A stretch of 64,000 nt of DNA, taken from the NCBI RefSeq assembly GCF_041433555.1, contig NZ_JAPWBR010000002.1:1-64000 (forward strand), given 5' to 3'. This document shows positions 27,401 through 34,125 of this stretch, in pieces. The notes under the pieces are model-generated. The model saw only the letters and a program-made list of their open reading frames with translations. It was not told where the DNA came from and searched no databases. The DNA comes from Granulicatella sp041433555 (GTDB lineage: Bacteria; Bacillota; Bacilli; Lactobacillales; Aerococcaceae). Within the stretch, counting starts at the first letter, position 1. The number at the start of each line of letters is the position of its first letter. The position numbers were made by a program, and so were the translations under genes.

Positions 27401-27695
27401 CAGTTGCCTCCGTGTTTGCAGCTTCACTAGAAACTGCTTCTTTTTCTTCTTTTGGCGCTACTTCAGTTGCGTCAGCACCAGATTCTACTGCTGGTTTCTC
27501 TTCAGCAGTGGCTGCCTCACTAGCCGGCGTGTTTTCTACGGCCGTCGCTACTACCTCTGTTGCAGCAGCTTCAGTTGCAGAAACTGGTTGAAGTGTGCCA
27601 AAAAAGAAAGCCCCGATGATAACTGAACATGTACCAACAGTGAGCTTTCTAATAGAGAAGCGCTGTCTCTTCTCCATATTTTGACGATTATACAT
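21426..27695 (-). CDS. LPxTG-anchored GH101 endo-alpha-N-acetylgalactosaminidase
   Basis: A 2089-residue surface enzyme that removes core-1 type O-glycans from mucin-like proteins. Residues 8-40 hold a YSIRK-type signal (RFSIRKLTVGTCSVIIG). Residues 40-165 are Ala/Glu/Pro-rich with EAKPA repeats. A beta-sandwich lies near 170-345. The GH101 region covers about 365-1100, with the putative nucleophile Asp804 (IYVDVWGNG) and acid/base Glu836 (AIEWGFGAEYD). Their spacing of 32 equals that of the pneumococcal enzyme (Asp764/Glu796). Carbohydrate-binding modules, a FIVAR-like segment (VERVNAAKEAL) and about 18 PTPDPEK heptads follow, then LPNTG about 35 residues from the end. The start has AAGGAGG six bases upstream. 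Two cre-like sites lie upstream. Confidence 0.96.
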   Translation of the reverse strand: MYNRQNMEKRQRFSIRKLTVGTCSVIIGAFFFGTLQPVSATEAAATEVVATAVENTPASEAATAEEKPAVESGADATEVAPKEEKEAVSSEAANTEATDKVEEKATEAATEKEEAKPAEAKPAEAKPAEAKPAEAKPAEEKPAEAATGETREATGETREATAEVKKEWDSVSRVKGNVEVVEEGGVRYNKLTSTTANDNGANEALFEKAGLQADAEGNVSVDLTFKANSAPAETRFGVYLKYKDNDNNIFVGYDKGGWFWQYKGPNVNTWYSKTRVEAPNIGEENHLSIVYKKDGQLNATNNGQALFSTEVVPEAVKNALADVNKVYLKAGSYYKELTSVSIKADNQENIKPEEETPAVDDGFRRNDQDVHYETLQSEQLKAIIDTAFPRVKEYELDGKTLTGQVQKLDKMSINGVLVTPEVQYRKIDDTTAEYVMTVRNDDEFINAEITVKLQLVGNEMHFDVTKVVNKNNVEMGKPIDNVRKLIQTIEFPGNTLVSVGSNKQNAKFDGAQMSTNTHRAGDYHLDLKTGKMNDYAYGFMYGFVSSNELAASVWSNSQFTYQGNDFARITTALQRVDGVNYIGIQSSPYWYQRAYKNLVFPEYTLDLPSSKVVITKDLNKDNVVDWQDGAIAYRNIMNNPKGAESVPDLVAYRIAMNFASQAQNPFLMTLDGIKKINLHTDGLGQSILLKGYGSEGHDSGHLNYADIGKRIGGVEDFKKLLARAKEYGAKIGIHVNASETYPESKYFSEAILRRNSDGTYMYGWNWLDQGINIDAEYDLSHGRLDRWKELREKLGGDLDFIYVDVWGNGQSGDNTAWPTHVLAKELNAQGWRMAIEWGFGAEYDSTFQHWAADLTYGGYTLKGINSNITRFIRNHQKDSWVGDYPSYGGAANYPLLGGYNMKDFEGWQGRSDYEGYIRNLFENNIMTKYFQHYKVSKWVNGNPVAMSDNGQNYKWTPEMEVDLTNDNGDEVKIVRQSNDPNSPDYRKRVTTLNGRVIENGGSYLVPWNWDENGKALTGDKEKMYFYTTEGGTTEWTLPEDWTGDKVYLYRLTDQGKKDVVELTVGADRKIQITGDANQPYVLYKAAQGKKTMVWSEGLHIYDQGFNSGTLDHWEKTGDSAHAEIVKSQGANEMLRIQGNTERVTLKQRLTDLKPNTRYAVYVGVDNRSDARADITIRVGDKVISNYTNKSIAKNYVQAHAHNTLKKNATVDNTSYFQNMYVYFTTGEDVSNVTLELGRDADTAATYFDEIRVFENQSVMYNKKHDTENGKFKQDFEEVPQGIFPFVVGDVEGVQDNRTHLSEKHKPYTQRGWNGKKVNDVIEGNWSLKTNGLSGYDKLVYQTIPQNFRFEEGKTYKVTFDYEAGSNGAYSFVIGNGENTRRSKLTKYDLENTWENSSTPKKVSYYVTGEKGGNTWIGIYSNARGADTKGDSNNNEINFKGYKDFMLDNLEIEEIKLTGKMLVDEAFDKNTPIVNGNYKQDSLNAYKDAVAALLEADENISVDDAKALVERVNAAKEALEVKRSAPDWDDIQDVEASFEEQDNPWYAFDGSTNSLWHTPYGVDSLGKPLTVRFHKPMEATRFEYVPRPSGPNGRVMSGSLTVFDENDQEHHFNFTGWANNAKTKVINFDAPIKVKKAIFTGNETYGDYGHISAAELRFVLPVEDDKPLDEAAYNAEVERVRKIDRKDAKEYLAAVEAYKNGLAESNLLTPNAISKLVEGLKEIKETEVQPDPDPTPDPEKPTPDPEKPTPDPEKPTPDPEKPTPDPEKPTPDPEKPTPDPEKPTPDPEKPTPDPEKPTPDPEKPTPDPEKPTPNPEKPTPDPEKPTPDPEKPTPDPEKPTPDPEKPTPDPEKPTPDQPAVELPLYETDGVKVTVDKEKGIARFEDENGDTPVVVEVPTKLLDKNIKMLKVEKVDETIKGLEGKEYQGYEITFVDKDGKAVRVEGDAKVTFPVDKEVDGAYFVTSDTKEVKEKVEFSNGENKVVTLNVKHFSLYAVTFKVVASETPVTPTTPATPATPTTPATPAAPTTQVAAAPSAAQGENKPAPAPAAGEAKETLPNTGVEDVTPGIIGGILAALGGLGLAVPKKGKRD
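22130..22507. repeat. 21-bp tandem repeat encoding PTPDPEK heptads
   Basis: About 18 nearly identical in-frame units lie in the wall-spanning part of the GH101 gene. One unit has Asn in place of Asp (near 22255). The near-identity at DNA level points to recent expansion. Confidence 0.95.
27240..27360. repeat. EAKPA and GETREAT repeats near the N-terminus of GH101
   Basis: Several 15-bp units encode KPAEA, and two units encode ATGETRE, in the mature N-terminal linker. Confidence 0.85.
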
Positions 27696-27715
27696 AATAC
27701 CCCTCCTTAATATTA

Positions 27716-27729
27716 TAAAAACGTTTCCA
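27716..27729 (-). promoter_or_regulatory. cre-like site close to the GH101 start
   Basis: Minus-strand TGGAAACGTTTTTA fits TGNAANCGNWNNCA at 13 of 14 positions. It lies about 20 bases upstream of the ATG. Confidence 0.6.
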
Positions 27730-27802
27730 TAATTAATTTTAGCACTTCACAGATAAGTCGACTTAGACTTTTTTGCTCTTTACTAGTACTATTTTGCTAT
27801 AT

Positions 27803-27816
27803 TTAAAACGCTTTCA
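27803..27816 (-). promoter_or_regulatory. second cre-like site upstream of GH101
   Basis: Minus-strand TGAAAGCGTTTTAA fits the cre consensus at 13 of 14 positions, about 85 bases upstream of the first site. A TGCTAAAAT extended -10 lies between the two. Confidence 0.6.
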
Positions 27817-27853
27817 TAATTTCTTCAAGGAATTAACAAAATTAAATCAAAAA

Positions 27854-27880
27854 GGCTCCTAGCAACCATTGCTAGGAGTC
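27854..27880 (-). terminator. terminator of the V-ATPase operon
   Basis: A 12-bp stem (GACTCCTAGCAA/TTGCTAGGAGCC) lies directly after ntpD and is followed by five T on the minus strand. Confidence 0.85.
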
Positions 27881-27889
27881 CTCTTTTCG

Positions 27890-28531
27890 TTATTTTTGTC
27901 CCATATCTTTCACTTTCATAATACGAGTGATACTTGCTCTCTCGTTTTCTTCCAGCTTCATTTCGATAAAGTAAATCGTTTCTTCTAATTGTGGAATCAA
28001 TCGATATTCAAGGGCGTTTACACGACGTCTTGTTTTCTCAATTTCATCTGCTAGCAGTTGACAAGTTTTTTCAATCTCCGTCAATTCTAGCAATTCATTT
28101 AATACATTTGAGATTTGTTCTACAGAATCATCAATCTCACTGTTGGAGTTTAAGTAACCATATTTAAAGTCACTTTCCTCTGTTTCATCCTTCACAGTGA
28201 AATGCATTTCTGGAACGTAAACACTCATAATGTTCTTTTCTTGAAGATCCAAGGATACGCTTTGTGGTGGAATCGCCACAAGCTCTTCGATAAACGCTTC
28301 TTCCAACGTTGCTTTAGCCAGAACGAAGCTCTTCATCCCTGCCACAAGACGACCTTCAACCGCCTCACGCAACGCATTGTTTTTACGAATTAATTCGATG
28401 AACTGACGCATTAACTCATCTTGTTTATCCTTTAGGAGTTTATGCCCCCTTTTTGACACGACAAGACGATGCTTTAATTTCGTCAACTCCATACGGGTTG
28501 GTTTGACATTCAATCGTGTCAAATGAATCAC
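27890..28531 (-). CDS. ntpD: V-type ATPase subunit D
   Basis: Central-stalk rotor subunit of 213 residues, close to the E. hirae NtpD length. The N-terminal MIHLTRLNVKPTRMELTKLK and C-terminal RRVNALEYRLIPQLEETI segments are the typical coiled-coil helices. It overlaps the end of ntpB by four bases (ATGA) and is the last gene of the operon. The accessory genes ntpH and ntpJ seen after it in E. hirae are absent. Confidence 0.96.
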   Translation of the reverse strand: MIHLTRLNVKPTRMELTKLKHRLVVSKRGHKLLKDKQDELMRQFIELIRKNNALREAVEGRLVAGMKSFVLAKATLEEAFIEELVAIPPQSVSLDLQEKNIMSVYVPEMHFTVKDETEESDFKYGYLNSNSEIDDSVEQISNVLNELLELTEIEKTCQLLADEIEKTRRRVNALEYRLIPQLEETIYFIEMKLEENERASITRIMKVKDMGQK

Positions 28532-29904
28532 TCCCCTTCCGGAAGGTATTCATCTAATAACTCATCCTTAATACGTTTCAATTCCGTACGCGGTAAGATG
28601 GATAGTAATTCCCATCCTAAATCAAGTGTTTCTTGAATTGAACGGTTCTTGTAGAAGCCTTGTCCCACATATTCACGTTCGAAACGTTCAGTGAATTCTA
28701 CATATTTCTTATCTGTTTTTGATAATGCAGATTCCCCTAATACAACTGCAAGTTCTTTGGCTTGTTTACCAGTTGCATAAGCCGCGAATAATTGGTTCAT
28801 CGTTGGCGCGTGGTCCTTACGAGTCTTTCCTTCACCTGAACCTTTATCTTTTAGACGAGATAATGAAGGCAATACGTTAATTGGAGGTTGAATCCCTTGT
28901 TTATCAAGAGCACGGTCCAAAATAATCTGTCCTTCTGTAATATATCCTGTTAAGTCAGGGATTGGGTGAGTAATATCATCTTCAGGCATTGAAAGGATTG
29001 GAATTTGAGTTACAGATCCTGGTTTCCCAACGATACGTCCTGCACGTTCGTAGATTGTAGAAAGGTTTGTATATAAGTAACCTGGATATCCACGACGTCC
29101 TGGAACTTCACGACGAGCCGCTGAAATTTCACGAAGCGCTTCACAGTAGTTTGTCATGTCTGTCATGATAACAAGTACGTGCATTCCTTTTTCAAACGCT
29201 AAGTACTCAGCTGTTGTTAATGCGATTTTTGGAGTCGCAATACGTTCGATGGCTGGGTCGCTCGCTAAGTTAAGGAACATTACTGAACGGTCAATCGCTC
29301 CTGTTTTACGGAAGTCTTCCATGAAGTATTCCGCTTCGTCGAAGGTAATCCCCATTGCAGCAAATACTACCGCGAATTTTTCATCGCTATTTAATACAGT
29401 CGCTTGACGCGCGATTTGGGCCGCTAACTCTTTGTGAGGAAGCCCTGAACCAGAGAATACTGGTAATTTTTGTCCACGAACAAGTGTGTTCAAGTGGTCA
29501 ATGGCAGAAATCCCTGTTTGTATAAATTCATCCGGATAGTCACGAGAAACTGGGTTAATCGCTTGTCCGTTTACGTCTAAAGTCGCTTCTGGAAGGATTT
29601 CAGGACCATTATCCATCACGTTCCCCATTCCATCAAAAATACGACCAATCATGTCTTCAGATACGTTTAATGATAATGGTTTACCACGGAAACGTACTTT
29701 TGTATCACGAATGTTAATGCCGCTTGGTCCTTCAAAAATCTGAACCATCGCTTTATCTTCGTTTACTTCTAGTACTTGTCCATGACGTAATTCACCATTT
29801 TGTAATTGGATTTCAACCAACTCATCATATTTAACGCCTTCGACTTGTTCAACCATCATTAAAGGGCCAACAACTTCACTAATCGTACGATACTCTTTAA
29901 GCAT
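28528..29904 (-). CDS. ntpB: V-type ATPase subunit B
   Basis: Non-catalytic nucleotide-site subunit of the A3B3 head. It is 458 residues, the same as E. hirae NtpB. The Walker A position is degenerate (SGSGLPHKELAAQIA), as expected for B subunits. It begins with EYRTISEVVGPLMMVE and keeps the PGRRGYPGYLYTNLSTIYERAGR motif. It overlaps ntpA by eight bases. Confidence 0.97.
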   Translation of the reverse strand: MLKEYRTISEVVGPLMMVEQVEGVKYDELVEIQLQNGELRHGQVLEVNEDKAMVQIFEGPSGINIRDTKVRFRGKPLSLNVSEDMIGRIFDGMGNVMDNGPEILPEATLDVNGQAINPVSRDYPDEFIQTGISAIDHLNTLVRGQKLPVFSGSGLPHKELAAQIARQATVLNSDEKFAVVFAAMGITFDEAEYFMEDFRKTGAIDRSVMFLNLASDPAIERIATPKIALTTAEYLAFEKGMHVLVIMTDMTNYCEALREISAARREVPGRRGYPGYLYTNLSTIYERAGRIVGKPGSVTQIPILSMPEDDITHPIPDLTGYITEGQIILDRALDKQGIQPPINVLPSLSRLKDKGSGEGKTRKDHAPTMNQLFAAYATGKQAKELAVVLGESALSKTDKKYVEFTERFEREYVGQGFYKNRSIQETLDLGWELLSILPRTELKRIKDELLDEYLPEGE

Positions 29905-31678
29905 GTGTCATCCCTCCACGTTGAATTGTTTTTTCGATATCTGCTTTGATTTGAGCTTTAATTTCTTCAAAGCGTGCAATCTCAGCTTCTGGAATATATT
30001 TAGAACGAGCAATACGGTCACGTACTTCTTCTGTTCCATCCATAATTTCCGCATAGTAAGAACCAAGTTTCATCGCATTACGCGCTTCTTTTTCGAACGT
30101 TAAGATGAGCTCTAACATACGATATTGTTTTTCACGTGATGTAAATGTATCGACATCGTCAAACGCGTTTTGTTGTAAGAAGTCTTCACGAAGAGATTTC
30201 GCGATTGTCATTGTTAAACGGTCACGTTCAGATAATGATTCAAGACCAACTAAACGAACGATTTCTTCTAAGCTTGCTTCTTCTTGTAATGTGTTCATTG
30301 CATGTTGAACAAATTCAGACCAGTTCGAATGCACATTCTCATCCATGTATTTACCCACTTCTGGGTCATACAATGAGTAAGACGTTAACCAGTTCATAGA
30401 TGGGAAGTGACGTTTTTGCGCCAATGTTGCATCTAATCCCCAGAATACTTTGGCTACACGTAATGTATTTTGTGTTACTGGTTCGGATGTATCTCCCCCT
30501 GGAGGTGATACGGCACCGATGGCTGTAATAGTCCCTTCACGACCTTCGCTTCCTAATGTTTCAACACGTCCTGCACGTTCGTAGTATTCTGCGATACGGC
30601 TTCCTAAGTAAGCTGGGTAACCTTCGTCCCCTGGCATTTCTTCTAGACGTCCAGACATTTCACGAAGCGCTTCTGCCCAACGTGATGTTGAGTCTGCCAT
30701 GATGGCTACGTTATATCCCATATCACGGAAGTATTCCGCAATCGTGATTCCTGTATAAATAGACGCTTCACGAGCCGCTACTGGCATGTTAGAAGTGTTT
30801 GCGATTAAGATCGTACGTTCCATGATGGATTCGCCAGTTGCTGGGTCAATCAATTCAGGAAATTCGTTCAATACGTCTGTCATTTCGTTTCCACGTTCAC
30901 CACAACCTACGTACACTACGATATCCACGTCAGCCCATTTCGCAATTTGGTGTTGCACCACTGTTTTACCAGCTCCGAATGGTCCTGGTACAGCTGCTGC
31001 TCCCCCTTTTGTTACTGGGAAGAAAGTATCGATAACACGTTGCCCTGTTAACATTGGAACTTCAGTGTTTTTCTTTACTTTATATGGACGCCCACGACGT
31101 ACTGGCCAACGTTGAATTAAGTTGAAATCACGTACGCCTGATTCTGTTTCAACTTGGTACACTGTATCTTCAATTTTGAAGTTCCCAGCTTCCACTTTTA
31201 CTAATTTACCTTTAACACCGTAAGGCACCATGATTTTATGTTGTACAACTTTTGTTTCTTGTACATAACCAATAATGTCTCCGGCTTCGACTTCTTGACC
31301 AACTGATGCAGTAGGAATGAATTCCCACTCTTTTTCACGGTCAAGTGCATCCACGTTTGTTCCGCGGACTAAGAAGTCACTTTGTGATACTTCTTTAAAT
31401 TTATTGAGGGGACGTTGAATCCCATCAAACATTTGAGATACAATCCCTGGCGCCAATTCAACAGATAATGCTTCCCCTGTTGTTTCGACGGGTTCTCCTG
31501 GTCCAATTCCTGAAGTTTCTTCATATACTTGAATGGATGCAATATCTTTACGCATTTCGATGATTTCACCGATAAGGCCTAGATGACCTACACGACAAAT
31601 ATCTTGAATATTCGCATCTTCCATTCCTTCAGCAGTCACAAGAGGACCTGATACTTTTACGATTCTTCCGATCTTCAC
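29897..31678 (-). CDS. ntpA: V-type ATPase catalytic subunit A
   Basis: Catalytic subunit of the head; hydrolyses ATP to drive Na+ or H+ export. With the GTG start at 31678 (KIGRIVKVSGPLVTAEG) the protein has 593 residues and the Walker A GPFGAGKT falls at 232-239, exactly as in E. hirae NtpA. GGGAGG lies seven bases before this GTG. A longer in-frame reading would overlap ntpG by about 60 bases and is not supported. The PGDEGYPAYLGSRIAEYYERAGR motif is also present. Confidence 0.97.
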   Translation of the reverse strand: MKIGRIVKVSGPLVTAEGMEDANIQDICRVGHLGLIGEIIEMRKDIASIQVYEETSGIGPGEPVETTGEALSVELAPGIVSQMFDGIQRPLNKFKEVSQSDFLVRGTNVDALDREKEWEFIPTASVGQEVEAGDIIGYVQETKVVQHKIMVPYGVKGKLVKVEAGNFKIEDTVYQVETESGVRDFNLIQRWPVRRGRPYKVKKNTEVPMLTGQRVIDTFFPVTKGGAAAVPGPFGAGKTVVQHQIAKWADVDIVVYVGCGERGNEMTDVLNEFPELIDPATGESIMERTILIANTSNMPVAAREASIYTGITIAEYFRDMGYNVAIMADSTSRWAEALREMSGRLEEMPGDEGYPAYLGSRIAEYYERAGRVETLGSEGREGTITAIGAVSPPGGDTSEPVTQNTLRVAKVFWGLDATLAQKRHFPSMNWLTSYSLYDPEVGKYMDENVHSNWSEFVQHAMNTLQEEASLEEIVRLVGLESLSERDRLTMTIAKSLREDFLQQNAFDDVDTFTSREKQYRMLELILTFEKEARNAMKLGSYYAEIMDGTEEVRDRIARSKYIPEAEIARFEEIKAQIKADIEKTIQRGGMTHA

Positions 31679-31712
31679 TGAGGTACCTCCCTTAGTTTCG
31701 TGTATTGGTTGG

Positions 31713-32024
31713 TTATAAGATGTTTTGTCCAACCGCTTTTTCAACATTTTCTTGAATTCTTGATTTTCCAATTCCTAAAGACCCTTTATGGTTCGGAATG
31801 AGAATGATGGCTGGTGAAATTTCCGCATCATAACGACGAATCGTTTCCGGAATCTGACTAGCAATTGCTTCCGTTACATAAATGATGCCGACTTCCTCTT
31901 CACTAAGTTCATCAATCATCTTGCGTGCCGTTTGCGCTTCGTGGCAAGGGAACACGTTAAATCCTAAAATTTTAAAAGGAAGGATGGAATCTTTGTCGCC
32001 AACTACGGCAATTTTATGAGACAT
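31713..32024 (-). CDS. ntpG: V-type ATPase subunit F (NtpG)
   Basis: Small rotor-associated subunit of 103 residues. MSHKIAVVGDKDSILPFKILGF is typical: the AVVGD strand starts the Rossmann-like fold. EVGIIYVTEAIA is the second conserved strand. It overlaps the end of ntpC by 11 bases and sits between ntpC and ntpA, the E. hirae order. Confidence 0.94.
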   Translation of the reverse strand: MSHKIAVVGDKDSILPFKILGFNVFPCHEAQTARKMIDELSEEEVGIIYVTEAIASQIPETIRRYDAEISPAIILIPNHKGSLGIGKSRIQENVEKAVGQNIL

Positions 32025-33015
32025 AAACTGGTCGCATCCTTTCTCTTAATTGTTCTTCTGTAAACTCATTGTCCACACCGACCAGTAATAGACGGAGGTT
32101 TTTAACTTCCATCTCAAGCGCATGAATATACGCTAGACTTGGCAATGGTCCAAATGGTTCAAAAGTCGCTTCTTCTAGAATCTGATGAATCAATTCTTCT
32201 TTTAATAATTCCAATGCAAAGACTGGATGTTCTTCCTGTTCTAAAATCGCAACAAACTTATCATAGTATGGAACATGACGATAAAGGTCAACAAGAGCCT
32301 CTGTGCCCTTTTCAAGCACTTCGTCGATTAATAAAGTCTTATCTACAGTACCTTCGCTAGACAACACACCAATTAAGAATGAGCGTGATTGTTTTTGCTT
32401 AGTGGCACGAATTAAAGTCGTGATATTTTCCATATCAATCATAATGTTCACGATTTGATGGATGACCTCTTGATTCATTATACGGTCGATGAGTCGAAGA
32501 TGTTTGAAATAGTAGCGATCCATAAATACATCGGCTGCTTCTAGGCGACCAAAGTTTTCAAAATCGGCATACGCTTCACGAACCCCTTCAATCATGATAT
32601 CTGGTACATCAAGTGAATCTTGAGTTTCGACTAATTGATTTAATGTATCGAAAGAATAACGTCCTAACGGTATACATAAATGTTTTAAGTCTTTTCCAGA
32701 GAACTTCGATTTTAGAAGAACTTTTAAATTATGGTAAGTGTAACGAATCGAGAATACATCAAGGAGTGATGCATCCGGAATGAGTTCTAATACCTCATCA
32801 TAGTTGCGCTTCAAATGGGCATCTAGGACTGGGTCGAACTGTCTTGATTCGAGAACTTCTTGTACATCTACCTCATAACTTGTCTTTTGCAAGGCTTCTA
32901 ATGCTTGTTGTAAGGATTTAGATACGAGAATCCCATTCAATTGTTCCTTGGACAGTAATTGCTGTTCAAGAATACGAACGGTCGTATTCACTCCTGAATA
33001 GGCTAAATCATTCAT
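32014..33015 (-). CDS. ntpC: V-type ATPase subunit C/d
   Basis: Links the central stalk to the membrane ring. A 333-residue all-helical protein of the V-ATPase subunit d family, with YTYHNLKVLLKSKFSGKD and the C-terminal HALEMEVKNLRLLLVGVDNEF motif. AAGGAGG precedes the ATG. It follows ntpE by 11 bases. Confidence 0.95.
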   Translation of the reverse strand: MNDLAYSGVNTTVRILEQQLLSKEQLNGILVSKSLQQALEALQKTSYEVDVQEVLESRQFDPVLDAHLKRNYDEVLELIPDASLLDVFSIRYTYHNLKVLLKSKFSGKDLKHLCIPLGRYSFDTLNQLVETQDSLDVPDIMIEGVREAYADFENFGRLEAADVFMDRYYFKHLRLIDRIMNQEVIHQIVNIMIDMENITTLIRATKQKQSRSFLIGVLSSEGTVDKTLLIDEVLEKGTEALVDLYRHVPYYDKFVAILEQEEHPVFALELLKEELIHQILEEATFEPFGPLPSLAYIHALEMEVKNLRLLLVGVDNEFTEEQLRERMRPVYVS

Positions 33016-33026
33016 TCCATCCCTCC

Positions 33027-33611
33027 TTACCCAATGAATGCTTTTCTAGCTAAGATAGGTGAATATTCTTCTTTTAAATCTTCAATTAATGCTTCGAATA
33101 AATAGTTATATTCGATACCTTCTTGTTTCAACACAAATCCTGCTTTCTTTGGAAGTGTTGCTTCGTCGATGTGGACAAAGGCAAATTGCGAAGTTAATGC
33201 ATGTTTGTCTTCATCGCTCAAACGAGAAACAGTTTCCTCTCCAAAAGTAAGTGTTGTTTGTTGTTGTTTTGGTAATTTGCGAATAGCTGACTCGATAAAG
33301 AGACGTAATGTTTCCCCGCTCCAGGTAGACATTACTTGTAGAACGTCCTCAAATACACTTTCAAGAAGTTCACGTTTGACGCGCAAGACTTCTTTTTTAC
33401 TTGCGTTCAAAATAGTCTGTTGCTCTTTTTCGTATTGTGATTTTGCTTCTTGTTTTAATGCAGTTTTCTTCGCCATTTCTTGTTGCGAATATTGTGCATT
33501 CATTTGATTGATGCGTTCTTCTTGTTCTTTAGTAGCAACCTCAATTCGCTGCTTTGATTCTTTTTCTAAATCCGCTAGAATAAGTTGTTTTAGTTGCTCT
33601 AAATCTTTCAA
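33027..33611 (-). CDS. ntpE: V-type ATPase subunit E
   Basis: Peripheral-stalk subunit of 194 residues. The long charged N-terminal helix (residues 1-80) pairs with the subunit at 36077-36403. The C-terminal globular part (SAIRKLP to the end) binds the head. It lies between ntpK and ntpC with short spacers. Confidence 0.92.
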   Translation of the reverse strand: MKDLEQLKQLILADLEKESKQRIEVATKEQEERINQMNAQYSQQEMAKKTALKQEAKSQYEKEQQTILNASKKEVLRVKRELLESVFEDVLQVMSTWSGETLRLFIESAIRKLPKQQQTTLTFGEETVSRLSDEDKHALTSQFAFVHIDEATLPKKAGFVLKQEGIEYNYLFEALIEDLKEEYSPILARKAFIG

Positions 33612-33625
33612 GAATACCCCTCCTC

Positions 33626-34108
33626 TTAACCTTTGTTAATGATAATTAAGATAGAAGCAAGTAATCCTAAGATTGCGTAAGTTTCAACCATTGCGGCAAA
33701 GATAATCCCTTTAGTAGATTCTTCAGGTTTTTTCGCTAAGATTTGTACACCTGCTGCTGCTACTTTACCTTGGGCAATCCCTGAGAATAAACCAGTGAAT
33801 GCGATTGGTAAAGCTGCCATGAATAAGTATAAACCAGCTGCTAAAGTCATTGAAGCTGACATGTTAATCATGATGAAGAAGGCAACGATGAATCCGTAGA
33901 TCCCTTGTGTACCAGGTAATAGTTGTAAGATTAATGCTTGAACGAATTTTTCAGGTTGTTCTTTAATTAAGGCAGCTGCTGCTTCACCGGCAATCCCTAC
34001 CCCTTTTGATGATCCAATCCCTGAGAAGATAATGGCAATTGCCATCCCTAGAGCAGCAAAGATTTGCCCTCCACCATTTTCAGCGAAAAATGTTAACCAG
34101 TTTGTCAT
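33626..34108 (-). CDS. ntpK: V-type ATPase subunit K (membrane rotor ring)
   Basis: Proteolipid of 160 residues with four membrane helices in two related halves. The second half carries the ion-binding Glu in AAMVETYAILGLL, and the first half has KGVGIAGEAAAALIKEQPEKF. This 16-kDa duplicated form matches the Na+-translocating E. hirae NtpK. Sodium as the transported ion is inferred from the family. Confidence 0.96.
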   Translation of the reverse strand: MTNWLTFFAENGGGQIFAALGMAIAIIFSGIGSSKGVGIAGEAAAALIKEQPEKFVQALILQLLPGTQGIYGFIVAFFIMINMSASMTLAAGLYLFMAALPIAFTGLFSGIAQGKVAAAGVQILAKKPEESTKGIIFAAMVETYAILGLLASILIIINKG

Positions 34109-34125
34109 AATTATATTTCCTCCAT

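Noticed and set aside
31679..31771. Upstream extension of ntpA
   Set aside because: It would overlap ntpG and spoil the match to the known 593-residue subunit; the GTG at 31678 has a good ribosome-binding site.
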